In this document: positions 21,532-33,115 of the stretch, piece by piece
Layout: each line of letters begins with the position of its first letter
Position numbering within the stretch: the stretch's first letter is position 1
From: Cephalotus follicularis
Taxonomy: Eukaryota; Streptophyta; Magnoliopsida; Oxalidales; Cephalotaceae
Reading direction: 5' to 3'
Assembly: GCA_001972305.1 (NCBI GenBank)
Contig: BDDD01002114.1
Span: forward strand, 1-64,000
DNA length: 64,000 bases
The notes under the pieces: model-generated
What the model was told of the DNA's origin: nothing
Database searches by the model: none
Seen by the model: only the letters and a program-made list of their open reading frames with translations
Program-made: the position numbers and the translations under genes

Positions 21532-23305
21532 ATCCACATCCGTCAAAACAGTTATAAAACAGTTTTTAGTAATAGTTTTTCCGTAACAGTATTCAGTAAT
21601 AGTTTCAGTAATAGTTGTTGGTCCCTATCAAAGTTTGTAAAACAATGGAGAGGAAGTCCTATTTGGATATCCACATCCAGATGTCCTATAGGAGCTATCC
21701 CAACCATTATTAAAAACCATTTCTATAAAACTCCTTTTGTTGAATTTTCTTCAAAGAATCACTTTGAAACTTGATCTGAAGGTTTAAAAATGTCAAACGA
21801 TGATCCACGTAGGATACAAGGCCTTAGGGAGGCTTCTTACGGAATGAATTTAGAGAAGAAATAGTTTGAAATTGAAAACAGTGCAAAATAGTGAAATTTT
21901 GGCAAAACAGGGCACTAAGCATCGACGCTAAGCGACAAGGCGTTGACGCTTAGCACTTAAGCGCCGACTATCTGTGCTGGGCGTCGACGCTAAATGTTTA
22001 AGCGTCGACTGGTTTAGTTTTTAAAGCGTAAAGTGTTGACTGGTCAGTTCAACACACAAAAGCTTCGACGGTTTTAGAAAGCATAAGTATAAAGCGTCGA
22101 CGGTTTTGACAGAAATAGCAGTTTGGAAAACAGTTCGTAATCAGTGGAACCATGTCCAAAAATCCATGAAATTCATTTCAATCTCAGTAAAAACAGTTTA
22201 TAAACATACACCCAGTTCCCAGTAACATAGTATCCATAATCAATCACTCAGTAACAGTAACAGTTCACACAATTCATTGAAATGCATGAATGCAGTGCAA
22301 ATAGTATAACCTACCAGTTTGAAGTAGTAACAACAGTACAGTCGAGCTTGCAGGTTGGAAGAATTTGCGACAGTTAACTTCTATTGCTGTTAAACTGTCG
22401 ATTTCTACTCCCCTCAGGTCCTACTTGTTGTCGTTGCTAAACCGTTGACCTGCTACAGGTTCAGCGACAATTTCTTCTTGCACCTACTGTCACCACTCAC
22501 AGCTCCTTGTGTCAATCTGAGCTTCTCTCTCCTGTACAGCAGTAGAAAAGGGGTGTCAACTGTCAACACAAGGCATCGACAGAGCACTCAAAGCATCGGT
22601 AGAGCACTCAAAGTGTCGACGTTTTGCGCTCAAAGCGTCAACTAATAAACTCAAGGTGTCAACGCTTTTAGCCAAGCGTCAACGCGTTGGCCAAAATAGC
22701 AAGTTCAAAAAGCAGAGGGAAAAATACAATTTAAATCCATCAAAGCATATGTAAATCATACCTGTTAACAATTGAGCTTGAAGATTTGGAGAGCTTGTAG
22801 CGAAATCTTTGAATTGCTTCTTCCCTATTGCACCATCAGCTTCCATATTCTGCCTCAAGCGCTCTCTCTTTCTCCCTTTCTCTGCCATTTTTCTTCTCTT
22901 CCCCCACTTCTTCTCTTTTCTTTCTCTTCCTCTTTTCTTCTTTCTTCTCCCACTGCCTCTCTTCTCTTTCTCTTCTCCTCTTTCTCTTTTCCTCTTCTCT
23001 TTTCTTCCTTCTCCTTTCCCCGTTTTTCTTTCTTCTTTTTCCTTTCATTTTTTGATGAGGCAGACGTGATATAATATAAGGAGTGCCGCGTTTGTCATTT
23101 TTCAGCCAATTATAAGTGGCTTGGGTCCCCATATGTCACAATATATCTTTGTCCATTCACTTGTTTAATGCCAGACAACCATATAATTCACAATGGAAGA
23201 TATATCACATATCACAATTACAATCCATCAATAAAATACATGTCCAAAGCTCCACTTCACAACATAATTTATTTCGAACATTCACATAAAATTTAGAGGC
23301 TTACA
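21532..23305 (-). repeat. Right LTR of A, second part
   Basis: Matches 2,753-4,547 throughout, including palindrome clusters (21,916-22,105 and 22,565-22,690) and the pyrimidine tract. It ends GGCTTACA and is followed by ACAGT, the duplicated target. The ORFs within are shadows of the low-complexity tract. Confidence 0.85.
22855..23055 (+). repeat. Polypyrimidine tract in A right LTR
   Basis: Counterpart of 4,100-4,295. Almost only C and T on the plus strand, with several overlapping artefactual ORFs on both strands. Confidence 0.85.
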
Positions 23306-24384
23306 ACAGTGGTTTTGCTTAAGCCCTTGTCTATTCTTTAGTGGAAGTGGGAACCCATGACTATGGATTATATTTTCAGATTCCCATTGACACGTAGCAA
23401 GCATGATGTTATCTGGATTGTGATCAATCAACTCACGAAGTCGGCCCACTTCATACTTATTTAGATGACTTATTCTATGGAAAGAATGTCTCGTTTGTAT
23501 GGAATGAGATAATTAAGGCTAATGGAGCCCCTGTCAGCATAGTTTCAGACAGAGATAGTTGTTTTACTTTTGGTTTCTGGAAGAAGCTGCAAATACCTAT
23601 GGGTACGTAGTTGAGTTTCAGCACTACTTTTCACCCACAGACAGATGGCTTGTCTGAAAGGACCATACAGACACCGAAAGACATGCTTAAGGCGTGTGCT
23701 ATTAACTTCAAAGGTTATTAGGATGATGACGTACCCCTGATTGAATTCTCTTATAGCAATAGTTATCATGAGAGTATTTGAATGACCTGGTATGAACCTC
23801 TGTATGGTAGAAAAGTGTTGATCGCCAGTTTGTTAGGATCAGGTCAACGAGAGAAGCCTTTTGGGACCGGAGATGGTTCAAATCACCTTGGAGAATGTGA
23901 GACTTATTCGAGACCGATTATTGGTAGCACATAATCAACAGAAGAGCTATCCTGATGTTCATCGAAGAGGCTTAGAATTCAATGTTGGTGATCATGTGTT
24001 TCTCAAGGTATCGCCAATCAAAGGTGTTATGAGAAGCTTTCTCCTCTATTCGTTGGCCCCTTTGAGATCTTGGAGAGGATTGGATGTCTCGCTTACAGAC
24101 TTGCCTTACATCTAGCTTTGTCAGCTGCCCATGATGTGTTCTATGTTTCACAACTGAGGAAATACTAATTGCATCCTTCACATGTCATTGAGTACGGACA
24201 AATACAGATTGAGCCAAACTTGTCTTATGCAGAGATGCCAGTACAGATTATTGACAGAGAGGTCAGAGTACTGAGGAACAAGACCGTTCCTTTGGTCAAG
24301 GTTCTATGGCAGCACCATGAAGCAGAGGAATGTACATGGGAAAAACAAGATGACATGAGAGAGATACATCCCTCATTGTTCTGA
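23306..24384 (+). pseudogene. Chromovirus H pol, part 2: integrase core and chromodomain
   Basis: Directly after the target duplication the integrase of part 1 continues (WKWEPMTMDY, then VIWIVINQLTKSAHF). The core then shows SVSD-type SDR replaced by QTEI, a THRQM remnant of the HPQTDG motif, and many stops. The better preserved 3' end (23,861-24,384) gives LEFNVGDHVFLKVSPIKGV and then a chromodomain with PVQIIDREVRVLRNKTVP, VKVLWQHHEAEECTWE and MREIHPSLF. This places H in the plus-strand chromovirus group. The coding end at 24,384 is the natural stop after the chromodomain. The enzyme is dead from multiple stops and the damaged core. Confidence 0.85.
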
Positions 24385-24567
24385 TTGTTGAATCTGGAGA
24401 CCAGATTCTTATAAGAAGGATAGAATATAATGACTCACACTAGGTATTGCATATTTAATGTTTTATTGTATCGTGTTGTATTATACTATTATTGACAGGA
24501 TTGGAATATTTTGTACTCATCCATATATTATTGAATGGCCTATACATTTCTATTACTATTCTAGATA

Positions 24568-24620
24568 GTTTAAAATGAGTTTCGAAAGTGTAGGATCGTA
24601 ATTCGAAACTCATTTTAAAC
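24568..24620. repeat. Perfect 19-bp inverted repeat in H LTR
   Basis: GTTTAAAATGAGTTTCGAA (24,568-24,586) is followed after 15 bases by its exact reverse complement (24,602-24,620). It lies about 140 bases inside the LTR start. Confidence 0.9.
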
Positions 24621-25204
24621 GACATGTTATAAACTAATACTGGCCACACACATTCCTTTAAAAACAAGTCCACACCTCATAATCTCTCATTCCTCCCCTC
24701 TCTCTCTCCCGTACTCCCCCTCTTTTTCTCTACACAAACACATCACACACCATCTCTCTCTTCCTCTTAATCACTGTCGATCCAACCAAATGGCCAAGGA
24801 AGAAGTTTGATCAAGTTTCTAATAACAAAAACATACTTTGTTGAAGCTTGAAGCATTTGGGATCCTAGGACTTGAGTCCAATCTCCATTATCTAATAGAT
24901 TTAACACCAACAAGCTTGAAGGCATTTGGTAGAATTTCTCTACCTAAAATGCTTAAGATTATGAACAAATAAACTATATGATTGATTGTATTGACTGATA
25001 TTTGATTGAAATGGTATTTTAGGGTTTTGAGCCCATATTTAACCTAGAACTGAATCTAGGATGAAATAATTGAAATAAATGGTTATGAACTAACGTAAAG
25101 ACCCTAAACAACCTTTGCAAACATCTGGATCTGAAAGAAAAAGATTTACCAAAAGATTTGATTAAAAATGCACTAGGAAATTAAAACAGAACATCTTTCT
25201 GTTC

Positions 25205-25460
25205 TGCGTAAGTGCTGGCGCTTTACCATGAGTGTCGCCGTATAGTGTAGCTTTACACTTCAAAATGGATGATGCCTGACCAAAGTGTCGGGGCTTAGGT
25301 CATAGGCGTCACCGCTTAACTTGGGTTATCTCAGTGTCTAAGCGTTGCCGCTAAGCACTGATGCCAAGCAAAGCAGGCTAAGTGCCAACGCTTAAGCCTG
25401 AGCATCGCCGTTTAGCCCTTCTTTCAAAAACTGATTAAGGATGCTAAGCGTTGCCACTTT
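25205..25460. repeat. Palindrome-related motif cluster in H LTR
   Basis: Words such as GGCGTCACCGCTTA, AAGCGTTGCCGCTAAGC and CATCGCCGTTTAG recur. They look like decayed AAGCGTCGACGCTT with GCC for GAC. A second cluster occupies 27,070-27,290. Confidence 0.6.
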
Positions 25461-25754
25461 CCATGAAGACACCATCGTTGAAGCTCTGTTTCCTATTTTT
25501 AAACTATTTTCAATCCTTTTAAAAAATGACTACTGGACTGGATCACACCTGAGATTAACCAAGCCTTTTTAAATTGTTTTCTACCTGGCTAGGCAAGTCA
25601 TGATCTTTTGGTAGATCAATTGATTATGAAGCACTATCAATTGACATGATTGACTGACTGATTCATCGACCAATAGATTGCTTGATTGATTGAACTACGG
25701 TCCTCTCATCGACCGACCCATTGTATTGTGTGATTGAGCGGTCATGTTAATGAT

Positions 25755-25940
25755 TAAGTGATTGATTGTGACCATAGGTGACTTAGCTATCTCTAGTCGG
25801 GTACGCGTGGATTCCCCTTCAATTTTATATTCGCTGCCTATTGGCTGAATTGATTGTTATCATAGGTGTCTTAGCGATCTTTAGTTAGATACATGTGGAT
25901 TCCCCTCTAATTAGATATTCACCGCCTATTGGCTATTGAT
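25755..25940. repeat. Tandem duplication of about 95 bp in H LTR
   Basis: Two units share GACTTAGCTATCT/GTCTTAGCGATCT, then GTGGATTCCCCT, then CGCTGCCTATTGGCT. Divergence between units is about 20 percent by eye. Further short repeats built on GGCACCCACCA follow at 26,140-26,270. Confidence 0.7.
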
Positions 25941-27834
25941 ATTGACTGATTGATTGATTGTACTGTACCACTCTTATAAGAGCAACCTCCCAAATCTAGT
26001 TAGGAGCCAAGTAATGGTTATATACATTCGTCTGTTCCCTCTGACTAGATCACCATCACCTTGGGGTTACTATATTGATGCGTCAACAGGTAAAACAATT
26101 ATGCTCTGGTCCATCTCCCCGCAGAGCTACCGTGTTCTGATGGCACCCACCACTGAGCACCTGCTTAACTATCACCCACTACCGAGTATACGGCACTTGG
26201 GTGGCACACACCATTGAGTAGCAATGGCACCCACCATTAACTGTGTACTTAGATAGCAACCGCTATTAAGTAGGTTTAGTTGATCAAGTTGGCCGAATAG
26301 AGACAACTAGACCCGCCTAGCCACCGTCTTCAAATGAATACCTTCTGTGGTTAGGCTATTAATATTGATATTGATATTGATACTAACACTATATTACTAA
26401 CTTGAGGTCACATGCTCTATAGGATTCACTGGATATTTTGTACACCACCATTGATTATCTGCTAAATGATTAGATCCCATTCCTATATGCCGGCATGGGA
26501 TGGTGGTATACGAATGGTAGATTACAATTAGCATTCATGCATTCACACACTATCCGTTGTTACTGTCACACAGATATCGTATCCACTGATATTGTACACA
26601 TTGATATTGTAAACTGTTTACAGCATAATCCACGTATGGGGATATGTCTGCTTGGCCCTATTGCTAACCCATCTTTCAGGATGGTGCATTTACTTTGATA
26701 CAAGTAACAGAGCAGGGGCTAGTAGTCGCGAAGACTCGTAGTTGCAATGGAAGACTGAAGACTAAAGCTTTCAGACTTTATCTCCTTATCTATATCATGT
26801 ATGAGTATTGTACAATGTTGGACTAATTGTTGTACCTATTCGAGCTTGTAATAACTTGTATAGTTGTTATAATTACCTTTTATAAGCTTGAATCATGATT
26901 ATAATAAAGTTTTAATTCATCCTGTATTTTGATACACTACCTAGGCCTTATTATTGATTATTGACTGTATATTACTGAAAGTAATAATCGAATTTGTTAT
27001 CCGGATGCAGAATGTTATAAAAATATTGAATTTGCAAAAGTTTGAGATGTAGAAACCTAAGTTTTGTTACTCTAAGCATCGACACATGGCCTGTGGGCGT
27101 CGCCGCTTATAAGTTGTTTTAAAATGGATGAACTGTTTTAACCTTCGACGCTTAGTCATTTGCTGACAATGTCTAACTAACTGGCTCCGCTTAGGCTTTG
27201 GAAAATAAATTCAAAACTCGATGTCAGCCCTAACGGTAGATGCTTAGTGCAAAGCGTCGCCGCTTATGTCTAAGGCGTCTCCACTTAAGGCTTGTTTCAG
27301 TTTTAAAATGTTTTAAGAAATATTTTCAAACCATTTTTCTTTCGGGTTCTTTGCTAGGCCCATGACAAGATTAAGACTGGGTTTCTTCCCAAATTTTAAA
27401 GATAGCATAGAGGGTAAGAGAGGGACTATAGAGATGTTCATCGCAGAGTGAACTATAACTTCTAGTCAGGAATGCGAATGCTAGGCATCAACCTTTAGTC
27501 GACTGATCCCTCTACTAGAATTACTCATGGTACGTGATTGGTTGAGCTCCTATTGGTCTACCAATAGACAGCCAATTCTAGTCGAGCTCTTGACAGTTTA
27601 CCGATAGGCGACTGGATGTATAAACCTTGAGCTTGCGCCACCTTTGGGAAGGTTTATACTCATGTATAGATAGGGTATGGATCTCATGACCGGTTGAGCT
27701 CCTATCGGTCTACCTGTAGGTAACTGGGTCTAGTGAAGTCCTATCAGCCCACCGATATTATGCCATTCATGCATTTATACTTACGATACATGTTCATATC
27801 ATAACCATAGGTTTGTTTTCTACGAGGTTGTTTG

Positions 27835-27860
27835 GCTGACCCATCCTTCAGGATGGGGCA
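27835..27860 (+). other. Conserved LTR stem-loop (H, best copy)
   Basis: GCTGACCCATCCTTCAGGATGGGGCA folds on CATCC/GGATG with extended pairing. Two further copies lie at 26,663-26,688 and 28,539-28,562. The downstream GTGTTCAGG agrees with the equivalent site in B. Confidence 0.6.
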
Positions 27861-29000
27861 CCATTTATGTGTTCAGGTACGAATTGATTAGGTGCAAGTG
27901 GCAGTGAGGGTAAGGATGCATGGCAAGGATTTAAGGATGATGTTTCTTATGGACTTTTTATTGCATTGAGATGTATAAGTTATGCATGTTATGGTTTTGT
28001 ATCGAATTTTATGGACCTATGTATGTAAAGACAATGAAACGTATTCATGTTTAAGATGTTTGAATGGATGTACGCACATATGTATGAAAGTTTTAAGTAT
28101 TTATGGATTTTCGCTGTACGGAATAGGTTTTGACTAGTACCCAACTTATAGAATAAGAGATTGAATGGATTTGGGTGATGTCTCAAACCTCTTCTAGGTT
28201 TGAGGTGTTAAACTTAAGGACTAATCCTTAGGCAACTAGACATCTTTGTCAAGCTTCCGTAGACTAATCTATGGGCGACTAGATTCGTGAATAGCATGAG
28301 GGATCAATAAACTCTAGAGGTATATGTGTGAGTGTGCTGGCACACATTGTAATAGTTATGTGATATATGCATGGATGAGATGGTTATGATTAGGTCTTAT
28401 CGCATATGCGACCGATATGGGACGATTGTCATATGGATAATCGACCACAATTGTTTCATGCATTATAACATGTCATGCATATATATACTATACTTGTTCA
28501 CTCCATTATGCATGAGGTTATCCTACTGGTCTGTTTGGTTGACCCATTCTTCAAGATAGGCATTTACATTTTGGATCAAATCATGGAGCAAGGATCAGTG
28601 GTAAGTCATGGAGGTTGTTGCAGCTGGAGTCTAGAGGATAGAGCTAGTATTAGATGGAATGCGTTGGATGCATTGTATTATGCTTCTCAATTGTATTGTA
28701 TTAAAGAATTGGCATGTGTATGATAAGGATTTGTAATGTATTAATAATGATGAATTGTAATAGAAAGAGTATGTATCAGATGTTGATGTATATGAGATGT
28801 ATGCAAACATATTCATTTGTTCAGTTGTGTGAGATATTTGAATGGATTGACAATGTAATGGTATTATGCCTAAAGGTTTTAAAGAATTCCTCATTTTGTG
28901 GATATATTTATATTAATACACCAACTATAGGACGAGAGAAACAGGTTATAGGACAGAAGGTGATGACTTAAGCTCACTCCTTCGAGATTAGGGTGTCACA

Positions 29001-29990
29001 TGTTGGGTGGAAAAGTCAACTTATGTCTATGACTGGACGGCTTATCCTTTTGAATAGTTTGTTGAGTTCTTTGGGGACACATATTTTATCTATCACTCAA
29101 TGCCTTAAGTCTCTTATTGTCTTTTTAGAAAAGCTATTTGCTAATTTTGTATTGGGCATTAGAGACGAACAAAGGTGTCATTGGAGGAGTTGGTCTAAAG
29201 CGCGTAAATCATTTTCTAAAGATGGTTTGGGGGTCACCTAATTAGTCACTAAGATGCAAGCTCTCCATGGAAAGCGTGCATGGAATTATATTCAAGGCGG
29301 ATCTTTGTGCGCAGACTGGATACGGGGGAGCTACACTCTAATTCTCAATGGATAGTGGGGAAACATTAGCTTCTGGAACGATAAATGGACATCCTCTATT
29401 TTGTATAATACTAATAATTTTTTACCTGGTTTATCTTTGCAGGAGGTAGTGTCTAACTTATCTATTCAACATTAACTTCAATCATGTGTTACACCTGTAG
29501 TTTTGCGAAATTTACGGGCCATTATTCTTGATATGAATACACCTGATTGATTGATTTTCTTACATTCATATTCTACTAGTTTTTTGACGACTGATTACAG
29601 GGATTTGTTTGGATTAAAAGGAACTGTTAAATCATGGTGGAATGATATCTGGAATAGACATATACCTCCAAAAATGAGTTGCCTTTTCTGGAGAATTTAT
29701 CACAATATTATTACCGTTGACACGAATGTTTAAAAATGTGGTATATCTTTAACATCGAGTTGTTTGTGTTATCTAAATCCCAAAGCAAAATATCCGAATA
29801 ATCTTTTTTTCGCATGAGATCTGGCATGTGGTGTTTGGCATTATTTTGTTAGGTTATTGGATCTTTGTGTTGCTACTAACCTCATTGCTAGTAAAAATAT
29901 CTGGTTCATCTTTCACTAAACCATGAATATTGGATCAATACGCACATTCTTTGTACCACAGTTGTCTAATTTAGCTTTGAAGACCACTGG
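29001..29990 (+). pseudogene. LINE (non-LTR) reverse transcriptase C-terminal remnant
   Basis: The first part gives VGWKSQLMSMTGRLILLNSLLS and HILSITQCLKSLIVFLEKLFANFVLG. The equivalent region of plant L1-like elements reads W-K-x-x-x-L-S-x-x-G-R-x-x-L-I-K-S and then a chain of hydrophobic residues ending near W-G. Farther on, SWWNDIWNRHIPPKMSCLFWRIYHN matches the zinc-binding domain that closes such ORF2 proteins, followed by NPKAKYPNNLFFA. Stops and frame changes are frequent, and the polymerase domain itself is absent. The 5' part was separated by the insertion of H, or lies outside the window. It now acts only as the outermost host of the nest. Confidence 0.75.
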
Positions 29991-32176
29991 TTATATTTTG
30001 TACTATCAAGTTTCTTAAATACAACAGTAATCAATATTTAACTTATTTTTCTGCAGAAAATCAATCAAAGATGAAGAAATTTTGAGAAACTTTAAAGGTA
30101 TAGTAATTTTGTCACATATCACTATGCAGTGATAGACCGCCACTTCAATAATTTAGCAGCACGGTCGGCTATCGTACTTCCATTTGTTGTGTGCAAGTAA
30201 TTGAAATTACAGTCCCACACTTTTTCGGTCCTTGTAATTGACAATTACTTAATATTGATATAAGAAGTGTGACCCGACTCCAAATTGTCATGCAAATGAC
30301 AATGCATTATTTCCAAATCAGATTCTTAATGTGGAGGGAGACCAACTGTGGCCCCAAATATTATTGTCGTTTTCTATCCTCCAGCTAGATAGTAATTATG
30401 AGGAAATGAATGCAAAGCAAATAGATTATACTTTTGGCAGATTCCAAAATCATGCTTCAACAGTGAACATAATCAAATTGCTTCCTTTATTTCAGTTTAT
30501 CAATCAATTTCATCCATGAAAACATGAATATGTCCTCTCAAGTGTCAATTAATTCAATTGAAGCAGGGGTCCAATGTCACACATCAATTCTATATATAGA
30601 TACAGTGATACAAGATAAAAAGGGTCTTAATTAATGCCTCAAATCACGGATAGGATATGGTTACAACTTGTAAATGCATCTTGTCAAGTTGCAGTCTTAT
30701 CAAAAAAACATCAAAATAGACATGTTGAGTTACTGATTTAAAAAAACAAAAGTGGCAATAAATGAGCTATGATGAGAGATTTCATTTACGTTATGACATT
30801 GGCAGAAGTCCAAAAAGAACAATATTGTGGACAATGTAAGGGAAGCATCTGTCCGAGTTCTCCCATTACTTTAGGAGGTGCCATTGTTATCTCATCTGCA
30901 AACCTAGGTGGCCTGTGGGTACCCAAATGGAAAATTCCATTGGCCGTTGCTTAACCTACTTTACTAGCAGATAAAACACTATCTCATCCCGTGAGCCCAC
31001 CACCCTCCAGAAAATCACTCTATCCAATATTCTTATTCTTTCTTTTGGGCATAGAAAGACAAGTTCAAACTGCCAAAGACTAAAATGGAGGAAGAAAAAG
31101 ACTCCCACAAGTCCTTCTGGGCCACCAAGAATCCTTCCTAAACTTGGCAAAATCTTTTAAACCATTCTTTCTTTCACACTTTTGATCATTTTTCAATACA
31201 ACATGATCTCAAAAAATCATTTTACCTTAAATCAATCATTTAAAAACCAACCCATGAGAGACCAAAAGGAGTGTGAAGGGAAATGAAACTTGCATCCTAC
31301 AGTTTTTCATGGATTCCATTGAGGGTGAGAAAGTTCTCAATAGCCAAGTTGGTTATTCTGCTTTACAGGGTTGAATGATGTGGCTATGTAGCTTTGCTTT
31401 TGAATGCTGAATAAGCAAAATATCTTGTTTCCCTGAACTTACTGTTATGCAGAGACCTTTAGTATCCTATACCAAAGTGGCTGATGAGAAGACTGGCTAT
31501 GTAGCTTTGCATAAAAGTGACCATTAACCACACATGTAATAAAAAATATATAAAGGAATGTGATGATCTGTAAATTTCCCTACAAGGGAAAGAATGAGTC
31601 ATGGCTACATGTGAAGCAACTGTTATTGATACATCTAACCAACCACTTCTTTGTCTTTACTATGGTTAGTTAAAAGTTGGATACCATCTAACATTTTTAA
31701 AAAAATTTGTGGTGTGTAATCAGCATTTCTTAGGATCATATATTTAGTTAGTAATGTTTATACGTAAACATAATTAATAGTAGTTATTGAATGAATTAAA
31801 AATAAATATTATTAATTATATTTATATAATTTTATATTATTAATTTAATATATTACATAAGTTAAATACAGAATGTATACGAAAATTTCTCTTTTGATTA
31901 TACTAATTATTACCGCTCATGTTATTCTCTATCCTAGGCCATGGCTAAGAGACAAGGTTGCTCAACTAACATTTAGATCGTCATGCCATTAATTCTGGTC
32001 TCAAAATCAAATAATCAATTTAATGAACTATGGGTTAGCTAATAGCAAAACAGCCAAATTATGAAAGAGATCGACCAAAGCCATGGGCGGCCAACTTGCT
32101 AGGAACAGTCACAAATTTTGTGAAGTTAAAAGTATCGTCAGAAGGTAAATGAATCATCAACCACTTGCAATGAGAT
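29991..32176. other. Intergenic stretch without a recognised gene
   Basis: The sequence is AT-rich with several homopolymer runs. The short ORFs (for example 30,769-30,954) show no family motif. A 16-base word GGCTATGTAGCTTTGC occurs at about 31,381 and again at about 31,495, suggesting a local duplication. An extremely AT-rich block lies at about 31,760-31,870. It could be old host intergenic DNA or decayed repeats; I cannot decide. Confidence 0.5.
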
Positions 32177-32181
32177 CTGAA
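32177..32181. repeat. Target site duplication of Copia E (left)
   Basis: CTGAA precedes the 5' LTR. The same CTGAA follows the 3' LTR at 37,815-37,819. Confidence 0.92.
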
Positions 32182-32669
32182 TGTTAGAATATTTTTTATA
32201 TGAGATTATATTAATTGGATATTTATTATTAAATAAAATCAGGTTGATTATTGGTCTAATAAAGTGGGAAATAGATATTCTAAATAGTCGTATATAGACT
32301 GGCTAGTGTAGACTGTAGTAAACTAATTAGGCTTTTGATGAGCGAGCACATTAGGTTACTAATAAGGATTATATAAATAGATAGGTCTCCTCTCTTAACC
32401 CTAACAATCTTGACACAATAGAAAATACACATACGGCAGTAAAGGAGATAGGCGGCTATCTTCTTGTGTATTACGGTGCCTCATCGAGCCAGTGTTCTAG
32501 GGAATTAAGAGAGCTGTACATTGCTACTAAGGATCACTACATATTTACGCTGCTTATTATGGATCCTAAACAAGGTACGATTTCTATCATTGTTATTTAG
32601 GTGTTTCTATTCTATCTAAGGAGATCTTAGGGATTGATAAATTGATCAGGTATACAATTTTATCTTACA
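32182..32669 (+). repeat. 5' LTR of Copia E
   Basis: The LTR is 488 bp, from TGTTAGAATATT to TATCTTACA. The 3' LTR is also 488 bp, and I counted about 24 differences by eye, so roughly 95 percent identity. A TATA box (TATATAAATA) lies at about 32,370-32,379, with start of transcription likely shortly after it. Confidence 0.95.
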
Positions 32670-32671
32670 TG

Positions 32672-32684
32672 TGGTATCAGAGAG
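32672..32684 (+). promoter_or_regulatory. Primer binding site of Copia E
   Basis: TGGTATCAGAGAG begins two bases after the LTR and fits the complement of initiator methionine tRNA. Confidence 0.88.
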
Positions 32685-32814
32685 ACCTTAGATTAGAATT
32701 GAAATACTAATCATGTTAAAGAAATAATTGTGTATGATTTATGATTTGGGAGTGGTTTTGTTTTTGTATAAAACTGCTGCTTTAGGGTTTAACATAAATC
32801 ATGAAGAAAAAAAA

Positions 32815-33115
32815 ATCTCGCGCGAAAGACATTGATGTTTTTATAAGAAATCGACCTGTAACTTTTGAACTAAAAACATCGATGTCTTTGGAGAAAGACA
32901 TCGATGTCTTTGGCGAAAGACATTGATGTCTTTGTGATTTTTTGACCTGAAATTTTTGGAACGAAAAACATCGATATCTTCTGAAAGGACATCGGTGTCT
33001 TTGTGCCCTGTTGATATAACATCGACGTTTTCCCTTCAAGACGTCGATGTCTTTGTGTCCTATTGCTATAACATCGACGTTTTCCTTCAAGACGTCGATG
33101 TCTTTGGAAAAGTCT
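32815..33115. repeat. Array of TCGA-centred palindromes in the leader of Copia E
   Basis: About ten copies of AAGACATCGATGTCTTT or a close variant (ATCGAT, GTCGAT or ATCGAC cores) occur in 300 bases between the primer binding site and gag. Several are perfect palindromes. The last four alternate as two pairs about 60 bases apart, showing duplication of a larger unit. The cluster resembles the GTCGAC palindromes in the gypsy LTRs. Confidence 0.85.

Larger units (their letters stand above)
24426..29000 (+). repeat. Probable 3' LTR of chromovirus H
   Basis: After the pol stop, a purine-rich AAGAAGGATAGAA precedes TATAATGAC, probably a mutated TGTAATGAC LTR start. The right end GGGTGTCACA at 29,000 matches the plus-oriented end of related LTRs, and LINE coding sequence begins at once. 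The segment, at about 4.6 kb, is long. It contains a perfect 19-bp inverted repeat, GCGTCGCC-type motif clusters (25,205-25,460 and 27,070-27,290), a tandem duplication near 25,760-25,940 and three copies of the conserved stem-loop. It might instead combine more than one related LTR, since the three stem-loop modules look like partial repeats of each other. Confidence 0.5.

Noticed and set aside
30769..30954. Possible host gene exon (61 codons)
   Set aside because: No splice context, homologous motif or codon bias seen; too short to support.
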